From Ophiocordyceps camponoti-saundersi (nom. inval.) (Eukaryota; Ascomycota; Sordariomycetes; Hypocreales; Ophiocordycipitaceae), in the NCBI GenBank assembly GCA_003339415.1, contig PDHQ01000322.1, positions 1-36,228 of the forward strand: a DNA stretch of 36,228 nucleotides, read 5' to 3'. The notes beneath the pieces are model-generated. The model ran no database searches. It saw only the letters and a program-made list of their open reading frames with translations, and was not told where the DNA came from. The position numbers and the translations under genes are program-made. This document shows, piece after piece, positions 25,001-35,186 of the stretch (positions are counted from its first letter, which is position 1; every line of letters starts with the position of its first letter).

Positions 25001-26350
25001 AATAAAATCCTATACTATATCGAATCGAATAAATAGTAAGCTAAGTGCTATTTATAGTCGAATATTCGGTTAAAGTTATAAAATACTTATAACGTATTAG
25101 GCTATTTCTCTAAGGAAAAGACTTTAGCGAATTTAAGAGGAATCTTATAATAGCTAACTTATTAATTAGATATTACCTATTATTATATATCCTATATAAT
25201 TTACTAGCAAACCGCACTACGCTTACCTAAGTTAAAATATAGATAGATTACGATATATAAGCTATAGGAAATAGTAGTCGTTAACTTTCTAGAACCTATT
25301 ACGCTTATTAGCGCTCGTAGGTATTAATATATTCTAATAGCCGTAGATTATATAACGCGTTTTTTATTAACTTAAGTATACGAAAATATAACTAGCTTAG
25401 AGGTAGTAGATATATAGTAATATTATTAAAGTTTAGTATTTAGCTAGCTTAAAGCTATTTACTCGGATAACGGACGCTATTTCGCTAATACTATTATAGA
25501 AAATATAGCTAAGCGATATAGGGTTAAATAGAAATTCGGCTTAGTCTTATACCCTTAAAGTACTAAATTAGCGGAGAGGTATATCCGATTAGTAAAAGAC
25601 TAATTGCGAAAATAGAGTCTTAAGCGGTCTAGCATATCCTTAGAAGCGTAGAATAAAGTATTACCTTAGATTACTAATATACTAAATTCTCGAAAGGTTA
25701 AGACTTTAGGGGTAACTTTAGTAAAGGCTATATTAGGATTTAACCCTATAGTTATATACTAAAATAAAGATATACCTAAAGCTAAATAATCTAACTTTAA
25801 CTATTTTAATTAAGACGACTAAATAGTCCGCAATTTAGTATTAGCTATAGTAGAAGAAAAGGATATAATCTAGGATACTTTAGCTAACTTTAATACGACT
25901 AAATATAATACTAAGCTATAATATGCCTTACGAGTTAGTAACTTCGTATAGAAAAGGTAAGATAAGGCAAATATATCGTATAGGAAGTTCGTAACTACGT
26001 AAGATAACCTATCTATTATTATTAAGGTCGTTTTATTTATCACGTATCTAATCCGCAGCGTCGTCAAACGTTAAGTTTTGCGAAAGCTTTACGTAAATAA
26101 TCTTAAACTATTTATACCACGTAAGGTATATTTAATACCCCTACGGTAGGTAATATAGGATATAGCTACCTAATAGGGCTATAAACTAGGCGAAGGAATA
26201 GATAAGCTTTAGGGTAAAGACCCTTACGCTTATAAGAACTTGCTATTATAAGAAATTAGGGGGGGAAACGTAAGGTTAAGTAGGAAAACTAAGAATAAGA
26301 AGGATAACTTACTACGGTAGATATTAAGTTACTACGGTAAGTGTTAATAG
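22041..26350 (+). pseudogene. N3 pol: protease, RT, RNase H, integrase, RIP-degraded
   Basis: Protease: ILNRGF..DLVNKAF at 22060-22100, where the catalytic Asp is Asn at 22065-22067, and later DILLGRV near 22270. RT: FTAPNGI*EY and GLISAPSIYI at about 23650-23730, with the YxDD site as YIND at 23825-23836. RNase H: DISDTRTGAVLYQL near 24350-24390, PKKEILAIIYAIKEY near 24500-24540 and YRPNT near 24690. Integrase: a zinc domain near 25090-25230 with His/Cys as Tyr (KEKTLANLR). Its catalytic core has Asn in place of the first Asp at 25283-25285, Asp at 25466-25468 (SDNGRYF) and Glu at 25574-25576 (LAERY). This is D-60-D-35-E spacing typical of Ty3/Gypsy. A C-terminal RKLYVNNLKLF stretch lies near 26080. 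Confidence 0.92.
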
Positions 26351-26790
26351 TAATTAATAGTAATTATTAATAGCTATTAGCTAGCTAAAAAGTCGCTAAC
26401 GGTCTGTTTGCTCGTTCGTATATTTACCTTACTTTATTTTCTATTCTCTCTACGTCTATTCTCTCTAAGTATACCTCGTATATACCTTTACTACCGTATA
26501 TCTCGCGTCTTTATATACCGTACTATTACTATTTTCCTTTCCTTACTTATTAAATCTTTCTTAATTAGATTATTATCGTATACTATCGTTATCTTCTTTC
26601 TTATATACCTTATATTTATCTCCTTCTTCCCTACGTACGACTAACTATTATATATTACTATTATTAACGCATAGTTATCTCCTTTTATACGCACCTTTAT
26701 TTCGCACCTTTATTTCGTATATTATTATCGTTTTTCGTTTAATTTCCTCTTATATCGCTATAGCTACTTAAGATAATTACCTAACTCTTA
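26351..26790 (+). promoter_or_regulatory. Pyrimidine-rich spacer before N3 third ORF, possible internal promoter
   Basis: About 440 bp between the end of pol and the third ORF. From 26410 to 26640 the plus strand is a long CT-rich tract (TTTATTTTCTATTCTCTCT and similar), the type of sequence around fungal transcription starts. It suggests a separate transcript for the downstream ORF. A hydrophobic 78-codon open frame at 26408-26644 is a by-product of the T-rich tract and has no ATG. Confidence 0.4.
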
Positions 26791-29365
26791 AAAACGTAAA
26801 CCCCTTAAAAAACGAGATAATTAATATTTAGTATTAGAAAATTTATACGGAATACGAAAGATATTAGGGTTTTTTCACCTAGACGATAAAGATAAACTAG
26901 AAAGCGAAGGTTACTAAGAACCTTAAGATTACTATAATAACCGGAACTCCTTACGGTTACGTCCTAGCTAAATAGGCCGTAAAAGGGGACTAGCTATCGT
27001 AGTATATCGCTAAAGTAATATAGGAGGAAACCGCTTTAGTAACGGTATCCTAAAATATTTAAAAATTCTAAACTACCGATAAGAATATTATAGAAGATAT
27101 CTTACTACGTAACTAGCCGATCCTATAACCGGAGTTATAATAACTATATATTATAATATATTACTTTATAAACCGTACGGTAAAAAAAGATAATAAAAGT
27201 AATCTTCCCCCTATATTAGAGATTATTACTAGTATAAGGAAGATAAAAGAGGCTATCTTACCTAATATTACGGATTCGTTTTCTATTACTATATAAAAAT
27301 TATAAGAGCGAATAATCCTTAGTATTAACCGAATAGTATACGATAAGCTACCGGGCATAATAAACGCTAATATATTAGGGGCGGCTTTATTAAAATTAGC
27401 TCTTAAAGGCTAAGGCTATTATAACTAAGATATTATTATTATTACTTATAGGTCTAAGGCGGGATTTTAGGATATAGAAAGAGTATCGAAATTTAACGTA
27501 AATTAGGTTATTCGCCGGGTATTAGGCTAATAAGCTAACTAGCTTACGCTACCTTAATTATTAATAGAACTATTAAGCGAAATAGCTAATAATAAGGTAG
27601 AAAATTCGTTAGACGAATATACCCTTATATCGGTATCTAAAATTAGGAATAAGGATATAGTTAAACCTACGACTACGATAACTCCTTTAAAAGAAAATAA
27701 GGATATAGTTAAACTTACGACTACGATAACTCCCTTAAAAACGCCTTAAGGCCCTAAGACTATACCGCCTATCCCTAGTTAGAAGAATACGGGTTAAGGT
27801 TAGCTTAAATTACCGGAGTAAGCCCTAAAAGCGAGGTTAGTATAACTTATAGTTAGGATAAAGCTATAATCTTCTATCGTAGAAATATCGGCTACTACTA
27901 GCCCGAAGCGATCTTCTTCTTCTATTATATAGCTTTTAGTTAAAATATCGGCTGCTACTAGCCCGAAATATCCTCCGTCTTCTATTATACGGCCCTCGGT
28001 TACTACCGACCCGAAACTTTCTATTATATAAGCCTTACTTACTATAAAGATACTAACTTTAACGCTTATATCCTTATTCCCGAAATCTTCTATTATATAA
28101 GCCTTACCTACTATAAAGATACCGACTTCGACGCTTATATTATTAAATATCCTTATAGTAGTAGAGAGGATATATCCCGCTTCGACGCCTATATTTGCTA
28201 TATCGCTATCTTCTATTACTTCGGCGGTTTATACGCTTTCGGCTACCCCTAGGATTTATAATACGCCCGCGCTAATTTAAGCACTTTTAGCTACCCCTAT
28301 AATTTAGAACGTAACTATATCGATTTAAATACCTAAGGATAGGGCTATTTTTAATATTACCTACGTTATAATTATAAAAGCCTCTACTACCTTTTATTAG
28401 AAGGAAGTATTCGAATTATTATTAGCTAAGTAACGAAGTCTAATAGCGCGGTAGTTAGAGAAGAATAAGATATAGATAGAAGAATAATAGTTTATTACGA
28501 GGGATTAAAAAGAGCGATAGGAAGCTAATTATAGGGCTCTTCTCGAGTACTAACGAAAGGAATTTTAGCGAGTTATATAAGTAAAACGATCGATCACGCT
28601 TACTAAGAGAGCTATTAGGTAAATAATAGCTATTAAAAATATAGAGAGAATTATCTTACTTATTTATAATAAGCTAACTTATATTCTAAATAAGTCTTCG
28701 ATATAACTAAAGCGGCCCGTTTCTACGGATATTAAAGAATATAATATACGTCCGATAAAAGATATTATTAAAGCAGCGCTATAAGAGGTATTTTAATCTA
28801 TAACGATAAACGATATTATCTAACTATTATTAGATAAAGCCGTTAAGATAATACTACGCTAAGTTATTAAGGAAAATTTTAAGAATTTCGATCGATTTAT
28901 ATTATAACCTATATTAGACCCCCTTTTATAGCCGTCTAACCGAGGGTTAATATCTAATATATTATCGCCGCGACCTAAGAGGCCTAGTATAGCCGACTAG
29001 TCTAATAAAAGATTAATTAAGAAAGCGAGGCTATTAAGCTAAGGAAATTAGGAGACTAGCTCGAATAAAATCGGGGGGATACCCCTAGGACTAGATAACG
29101 ATAAGCTATTTGCGGAGGATTATAGTAGAGAGGTTTAGGTAGAGAAGGTAATCGTAGGCGACTATAATAAAGATACCCCCTACTTTATTAGATAGGTATT
29201 AGAGGATAAGGTATTAGAGGATAAGGAATAGGAGGAAAAAGGGAAGAACTTAGAGGAATTATTATTATTATTAAACTTACTATTAGACTAATATAAAAGG
29301 GATTACGACTACTAATACCCTAACGTATAACCCTATACGATCTAATCTAATCTTATAATTTAAGA
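26791..29365 (+). pseudogene. N3 third ORF: repeat-rich protein running into the 3' LTR, RIP-degraded
   Basis: This is an extra coding region 3' of pol, where some LTR elements carry envelope-like or accessory ORFs. I did not recognise a family. The middle contains tandem repeats whose periods are all multiples of three: 48 bp (27648 and 27696), 60 bp (27883 and 27943) and 69 bp (28021 and 28090). These argue for a real coding sequence. In one frame this section is Ser/Thr/Pro-rich (ISATTSPK, ISAATSPK). The downstream part (28400-29185) is charged and helical-looking (RSLIAR*LEKNKI*IEE), and the frame continues into the LTR as GDYNKDTPYFIR*VLEDK. No membrane segment or signal peptide is evident, so an envelope role is not supported. 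Confidence 0.6.
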
Positions 29366-29382
29366 CTAATTAAGGAATTTTA
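29186..29382 (+). repeat. 3' LTR of N3 (197 bp), coding in its first part
   Basis: Partner of 19199-19395. The frame of the upstream third ORF runs through the junction into this LTR: the repeat motif translates as VLEDK-VLEDK-E*EEK followed by a Leu-rich stretch (LEELLLLLNLLL). Changes relative to the 5' LTR are C-to-T at CA sites plus two T/C differences the other way. Confidence 0.93.
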
Positions 29383-30775
29383 ATACTTAATTAGAAACTT
29401 TTAATAATTACCTTAATTTAAAAAACTTATAATTCCCCGCTTATAAGGTACCTTAATAAAAATATTATATTTATATTACTTTATTATTATTATTAATAGG
29501 ATAGTATATTAGCTAATATAGCGTAATTTATTCGAAATTATTATTATTATAGGAATTACCTTTAACGCTATTATTACTAAAGCTTATTATAACTATTACC
29601 GCCCCTAGAGAGGTACTAAGTAATTATCTTTATAAACTTTATAATAAACTTACTTACTATAAATCTTTCTTAGCCCCGCTTTCTTATAGTTATTACTAAT
29701 CGGCTATTAAAATATATATAGTTAAAAGTAATAATATTTATAAAAGCTAAGTATTACGTAAGATATTTCGTTTATACTTAGTAGCGTTTTTATAGCTTTC
29801 TTATAGCTATTATATCTAACTATAATTTAAATTAAATAAGTTACTTTTAGTTAACTTTTTACCGCCTTATAAGTATTAAATAACTTATATTAATAGCCTA
29901 CTACTTATAAACTAATAGCGGTATAAAATAAATAAACTAGGAGGTATAAGCTATCTTTTATTATATAATATTATTCTCCTAGCTTAATTAGCTTTCTTAC
30001 TTACTTACCTACTAACTTATATTAAATAATAAAAAGTTATCTATAATAAGCGTAAGTTTAAACCGCTTACTATATAGATATAACTTAAACCTTATCTAAT
30101 AGCTATTTACACTTTCTATACTAATTACCTCCTTAAGGAGGCATGCTATTACTTTCGCTTAATATTTATAAGAAAGTATCTAGCTAGCTTAGGTATTTAT
30201 TACGTAAGCTTAATAAAAGTAATAAGACGCCTCTAATAATATTTATTACCTTATAGAATAATTTTAAGTTAGTAACTTTATATAGTTAGATTTTCGCTAT
30301 ATTTATTCTAACCGCCTATTTAAGAAACTTAATTATTTTAAAGCTAAGTATAAAGTTATTACTATCCTATCCTTTTTAACTATTATATTTAATACTCTAA
30401 AAAATATATATCTTATATTTTATATTAATTTGCTTAAGCGTACTATATATAATTTACTCTTATTATAGGACCTTACTAATAGCTAGCTTAAACTTTCCTT
30501 ATAACTCTTAAATAATAACTTATTACTTAACAAATATAAGATTAAAGAAATCCTTATTATAAAAAATACCTATAAGCGGCGCTTATAAGGTTAACTTTCT
30601 TATTATTAGGTATTAGTAAAATAGAAAAAATATATTACGCTAACTTAAAAGCTATTAAATAGCTTATAATATTATATAATTTTAGATTATTATAAGTTAC
30701 GCTAGAAAGATATTTATATATATAATAGCCCCGGATATATTTTTCTATTTAAACTTAATTAAGTAAATTCCTCCC
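29383..30775 (+). pseudogene. N2 integrase with chromodomain, RIP-degraded
   Basis: Continuation of the N2 polyprotein after the N3 insertion. A zinc-binding region (DSILANIA*FIRNYYYY near 29500-29560, Cys as Tyr) precedes the catalytic core. The first Asp is Asn at 29635-29637 (FINFI), the second is Asn at 29818-29820 (ISNYN), and the Glu is Lys at 29926-29928 (SGIK*IN, family GSTERAN). Spacing is D-60-D-35-E, with all three residues lost. The landmark IK*LILIAYYL*TN matches the family IKQLLSTAYHPQT. At 30532-30700 a chromodomain is readable: KYKIKEILIIKN, then VLVK*KKY (family LVKWKGY) and T*KLLN (family TWEPL). Chromodomains of this kind target insertion to heterochromatin. Confidence 0.9.
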
Positions 30776-32120
30776 CCCTTTTAGTAAATTCCTTTTAGCT
30801 TATTACGCCCTGCTTTTTTTCTATCCCTATCTTTTCTATTATTATTATAGCGCGTTTAGCGTATCCTCCTAACTATCTTTTTTAATATTATTAACTACTT
30901 ATATTTAGCTTAAACTGCTATAGCTACGAGGGAGTATATTAAGCTTAGATAATAACTTACTATATAAGTAACTATAACCCTTAGCTATAAGTAAGGGCGA
31001 CTATAAAGGCTAATTTAGCTTAGCTAGGGCGCGATAAATTTAGCCTTAAGGCCTAGCTTAATATATTTAAGTATTAGGCGGCGTAGAAAATATATAGTTA
31101 AAAGGGTAAGGGGCGTAAGTTAGCGATAAGAGGGCGGCGAGATTAATAAAGGCTATATAAATATTATAATTAGCTTTAAGCTATTATTAATAATCTTTAG
31201 CCTTAGTAGCCGCCTCCTCCCGCTATAAAGTAAGAATATCTTATTATATTTACTTTTACTACTATAAGGATTTTTTATAATAAGAGGCGAATATATTAAA
31301 GCTAGAGATAACTTACCCTTATTACTAAGCTTAATATTACTAATATTAATATATAGCGCCGCTTATTTTATAATAATATATTAATAATATAAGCGCGGGA
31401 ATAATATTATTACTAAAAAGGATAAGAGTATTAAAGCTAGATAGCTTAGATAATAGGGATAAGAAGATATTAGTTATAGGGCGGGGGGTAAGTTATATAA
31501 TATTAAGCTATATCTTAAGGCAGTTAGCGCGGGCTTAAAAAGTAAGCGTTAAGATAGCGCGTTAGCTAGGAGTATTATTATTATAAGCGCGGGTAAGCGT
31601 TTAGATAGCTTCGTTATTAGTAGCTATATTTTATAAGTTATAAGCGGCCCGCTAAAAGCGTGTATTTCTAGCGAAGAGGTGCTTTTCTTATAAGTATTTA
31701 TAACGCCGGGAATAGCACGCTTAGTAGGCCGCCGCCCGGCCGCGAATATAGTTAGCTATCCTATTATTTATTAAATTATTTAAATAAAGCGTATATATAT
31801 ATAATACCTCCGTTAGTAGCGCGGTATTTTTATTATCGCTATTTCCCTATATAATATACTCCCTTATAGCGTAAGTTAGAGTAAATAAAGCGGCCGATAT
31901 ATTAATATAATAATATAAAGAAGTAATATACTAATAGAAAAAAATAACGTAAGGCGGTAGCGTAGCGATAGCGCGAAGATAATAAGATTAATATTTTTAG
32001 AATAGATAGTATATAAAAAAAGAAAAGAAAAAAAAAGAAACGCGTAAGGGAATTTTTATTTTATTTTAACTTATACCCCTGCCGGAGATAGATATACTTT
32101 TTTCCTAAGGCGGCGGGGTA
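30776..32120 (+). other. N2 3' extension of unknown content
   Basis: About 1.35 kb between the end of the chromodomain region and the 3' LTR. Most Gypsy elements of this type have a much shorter 3' end. The stretch is less AT-rich than its surroundings and in one plus frame (about 30990-31250) reads as Lys/Arg/Gln-rich with a Pro run (PPPPA near 31205-31220), so it may be a decayed accessory ORF or an unrecognised insertion. An A-rich run (32015-32040) and AAGGCGGCGGGG (near 32107-32118) precede the LTR as possible polypurine tracts. Confidence 0.45.
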
Positions 32121-32263
32121 TATAAGAGATTCGGGCTATGCCCGAATAACTAAGTTACGTAAGGTGATTAGTTATATCTACGCGTAACGCGTGCGCGGAT
32201 CGCTTACCCTTATTAGGCGTTACTAACCCTCCTCGTAAATAGCCCGGAGGCCGAACCTTTATA
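32121..32263 (+). repeat. 3' LTR of Gypsy copy N2 (143 bp, internal deletion)
   Basis: Same start (TATAAGAGATTCGGGC) and end (CCTTTATA) as the 5' LTR, but 43 bp shorter. The segment between TAACCC and CCTCCT-type sequence is missing around 32229-32230. The hairpin ATTCGGGC-tat-GCCCGAAT is intact. GTTAG follows immediately as the target duplication. Confidence 0.9.
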
Positions 32264-32924
32264 GTTAGTTTTTTTAAGAATATATAGTAAATATATTTTA
32301 GCTAATAGTAGGTTTATCTCTAAAGTTCTAATTAGATTATATAAAAAAGGTTTTCCTTATAAAGGTTAAAGTAAATAATATCGTATATTTACTAAGTAAT
32401 AAATATTATTAATTTAACCTTATCGGGAGGTTATATAAAGTTAGGTTATATATTCTAATAGATTAGGTTCGTACTTTAATTTTAAATATAAGGGTTAACT
32501 TCGCTTCCTTCTATTATTTTATTATATAAAGCTAAAATCTTATTTATTACTATTATTATAATTAATATATTTACTACTTCTTATTTAACTTCTAAAATTA
32601 TAAAAGTTATATTATTATTATTATATTTCCGGAATACTATTAAAAGTAATATTATACAATTAGTAAAAAGTACTAGGCTAAATATAGCCTTTTAGTAAAA
32701 ACTTTATTATTAGTAAGTATTATATATTACTTTAATCTTTTAGTCTTAATAGTAGCACCGGGCAAAAATAGCTTTTCGGTAAGAACTAATATCGAAAAAT
32801 AAAGTAAAAGTACGGGTATCGGTTAATAGCGGGCATAAGGGCTTTTCGGTATCGTACGATACCCGTCTCGTTACTCTAGCTAATTTATAATTAACTAATA
32901 ATAATTAGTATAACTACTAATTAA
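32264..32924 (-). other. N1 5' leader region, no gene recognised
   Basis: This is the part of Copia element N1 between its 5' LTR and the N2 insertion, and so should contain the leader and primer-binding site on the minus strand. It is AT-rich with no frame of interest. Its most regular feature is an inverted repeat: ACGGGTATCG near 32812-32821 and CGATACCCGT near 32862-32871, enclosing a GC-richer 40 bp. This could fold as a leader hairpin. Confidence 0.55.
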
Positions 32925-33225
32925 TATTAAGTAGTTTTTATATATACATATAAGTAAGAGAAAGTAAAGGTAACCTATATTAAGTATAATTAGAGATAGA
33001 TACTCTTCCTTTATCGTACGAGGAAGAGCGGCTATATAGCTAGATAATACTCTACTTCTATACCCTCCTTCTTCTTATCTAAGCTACCTCCTACCTCCTA
33101 AGTTATACGAGGTATAACTTAGGTAGTAATATATATTTCGTTAGAGGCTTCCCTATATCCGTGCTATCCTCTATATATATATCGTATAGCAGATATAAAG
33201 GGGTATAAAGAGATAATATCTAATA
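32925..33225 (-). repeat. 5' LTR of Copia element N1 (301 bp)
   Basis: Partner of 9316-9616 with identical length. On its right it is followed by ATTAC and then by the P sequence, which continues where it stopped at 9315. On the minus strand a TATA-like TATATAAAAACT lies close to its end. Confidence 0.92.
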
Positions 33226-35186
33226 ATTACTATCTCTAACATATTCCTCTCCTTACTTTACGTATAATTTATACTATAGTTTAAATCCGCTATTAGAAGT
33301 AAGTTTACTTTAAGAACTCCTCCCTAATCTATTATATCGTTTAATTTATTACCGATATCGATAGCTAGTAGACGCTTATAATTATATATATAATCCCCGG
33401 CTTAACTTAAGATATAATCCTTAGCTCTCCTTAGATAGCGTAGTATAACGTATCCTTTTACGCGAGATAATAATATCTTATAATCTACTTTATAAATAAG
33501 TATAACCTTATTATTTTATATAGTAAAATATAAGTTTAAAAATATTAAACGATTACCGTTTTAAGCTTAACTTTTACTATATTAATAAGGCGCAAATCTT
33601 ATTAGTAAATAGGCTATTATTTCCTTACTATAAGCTTACGGGATATTTTACGCGTCTTATAAATTAAAATATTATCTCCCTTTACCCTATTAGTTTCTTT
33701 ACTTTTTAAAGTATTTAACTTTAGTAACCTTTTTAATAAAAAAAAGCGAGCGTTTTTCCCCCTTATTATAATATATATAATTATTATATTTATCTATAAC
33801 GGCAGCCTAATAAATCTTTACCGCTATTACCTTAGGGGCTATTATATAATATACCGCGCGAATACCTTTTTAAAATATAGAAGTAAATTACTAATTTAAT
33901 AGATAAAAGATAGATTCGCGTAAGCTTATTATTTATAGCCGCCTTAGTCCTCTTAGCTAAAAAGCTTAGGGGCAGCTAGTAGTTTTATATTAATTATTAA
34001 GCCTTAAATTAACTTACTAAGTAAGATTACTATTCCTTACCCCTTATAAAGGAAACTTTATATAATCTTTCTAATATTTAGTAATTTACTAAACTTAATA
34101 TACGCGCCGCCTTTTATAAGATATATATCGCGAAAGGCGAGGAATATTTAACTACTTTCCGCACGCGTTTCGGGCTATTTAAATACCTTATCTACCTCTT
34201 TAATCTCGCTAGCGCCCCCGCCTTATTCTAATAATATATTAATATTTCCCTAAGCGATTCTTTTAGGGATTTTATTATTACTTACCTTAATAATATTCTT
34301 ATCTATTTAAGCGGCTTATTTTTAGATTATTAAAAAAAGGTTTATATTATTCTTACGAAATTATAGTAAGCTAAACTATATTTAAACTTTAATAAATATA
34401 CGTTTATAATTTATAAGGTTAAATACCTTAAGTTTATTATAAGTATACTTAGACCTAGCTAAGATTTTAGTAATTAGAGACTAAGAGGTATTAATTTATA
34501 TAAAAGGTATATATAGTTTTATTAGCTTTATAAACTTTTATCGTAATTTTATCCCTTAATTTTCCTCCTTTATAGCCTTATTTATTACCCTTATAAAGTA
34601 TAACGCCCCCTTCGATTAAACCTTAGCTTATTAAAACGCCTTTAAGTAACTAAAAGATATATTTATCTCCTCCCCCGCCCTCGCTTAGTAAAGCCCCGAT
34701 CTCGATATTATTATAAAGGTAAACTATTTAAATAAGGTAATCGGTAGCTATCTCTCCTAGCGCGGTTAGGATTAAATCTTATAGCTTATAATATACTTTT
34801 TTTAAAAGCTTTAGCTTATAAAATAGAATTATATAATTTATAATAAGGAATTTCTTACTATTATTTATTACCTTAAAGCGTAGTTAGCTAAATTTTAAAG
34901 CGTCTCCTCCTTATTTACTATATTTATAAATTATAAGGCCTTAGAGTATTTTATAACTCTTAAAGCTATATTAGAATACTAAGCTTAATAAGCTAAAATA
35001 CTTACTTTTTTTAACTTTTATTTATAATACTACTTAAGTAAGTAAGCTACCTAGCCTAATACCCTCTCCTATTATAATTAGGAGCGATAATATATTACTT
35101 TACGTTTTAGCTATATTATATAGCCCTTATTTATTTATTCTTTTAAATTATAATTAGTTTAAAGCTAAAATATTACCTTTATATAA
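33226..35186 (+). pseudogene. P protease-RT-RNase H, RIP-degraded and truncated
   Basis: Resumes the P polyprotein after N1 and aligns with N2 from 17030 onward. The YxDD site is YLNN at 34283-34294, as in N2. FINFYRNFIP and the RNase H block (L*LIK*NYIIYNKEFL, family SPAERNY.IYDKELLA) follow near 34530 and 34810-34850. A 14-bp deletion relative to N2 at about 34440 adds a frameshift between RT and RNase H. RIP has hit slightly different Cs than in N2 (PAER of N2 is LIK* here). Sequence homologous to N2 continues to about 35186 and then stops at the inverted repeat, so integrase and 3' LTR are missing. Confidence 0.9.

Larger units (their letters stand above)
19199..29382 (+). mobile_element. 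Ty3/Gypsy element N3 (10.2 kb, innermost)
   Basis: Bounded by two 197-bp direct LTRs (19199-19395, 29186-29382). The flanks are GTAC (19195-19198) and ATAC (29383-29386); extended by one base they are GGTAC and AATAC, consistent with a 4-5 bp duplication with G-to-A changes. N3 lies in the N2 polyprotein between RNase H and integrase. The order is leader, gag-like region, protease, RT, RNase H, integrase, pyrimidine-rich spacer, third ORF. It is longer than usual for a Gypsy element because of the third ORF. Confidence 0.93.
15577..32263 (+). mobile_element. Ty3/Gypsy chromovirus copy N2, host of N3
   Basis: N2 has LTRs at 15577-15762 and 32121-32263 and a perfect 5-bp duplication GTTAG (15572-15576, 32264-32268). 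The N3 element is inserted at 19198/29383. Without N3 it is about 6.5 kb. The order is gag, protease, RT, RNase H, integrase, chromodomain, and then a 1.35-kb region of unknown content. It is the same family as P. Its uninterrupted stretch at 17030-17034 is the empty site for the N1 insertion in P. Confidence 0.93.
9316..33225 (-). mobile_element. Ty1/Copia element N1 (minus strand), host of N2
   Basis: Two direct 301-bp LTRs (9316-9616 and 32925-33225) bound the element. It is flanked by ATTAT (9311-9315) and ATTAC (33226-33230), a 5-bp target duplication with one C-to-T change. Orientation is minus: Copia RT/RNase H reads on that strand, and a polypurine tract lies on it directly before the left (3') LTR at 9617-9633. 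N2 is inserted after 15576. Without N2, N1 is about 7.2 kb, somewhat long because its 3' side carries extra sequence at about 9640-11070. Confidence 0.9.
7858..35186 (+). mobile_element. Ty3/Gypsy chromovirus copy P, split and 3'-truncated
   Basis: P consists of 7858-9315 (LTR, gag, start of protease) and 33226-35186 (protease, RT, RNase H). It is interrupted by the Copia element N1 and everything nested in it. Both halves align colinearly with N2 (15577 to about 19000). Joined at the duplicated attat/attac site they match the uninterrupted N2 sequence around 17030-17034. P lacks integrase and a 3' LTR, because it ends exactly where the right inverted repeat begins. P and N2 are therefore two copies of one family, one of them nested inside the other through N1. 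Confidence 0.9.

Noticed and set aside
25870..26067. 65-codon open frame on the minus strand
   Set aside because: Antisense to the C-terminal part of the N3 integrase, no ATG, hydrophobic composition typical of antisense frames.
26408..26644. 78-codon open frame, very hydrophobic, plus strand
   Set aside because: It lies in a pyrimidine-rich tract, so Phe/Leu/Ser/Ile codons and absence of stops follow from composition. It has no ATG and no recognisable signal or family.
27161..27358. 65-codon open frame on the minus strand
   Set aside because: Antisense to the third ORF of N3; no ATG start in context, no family features.
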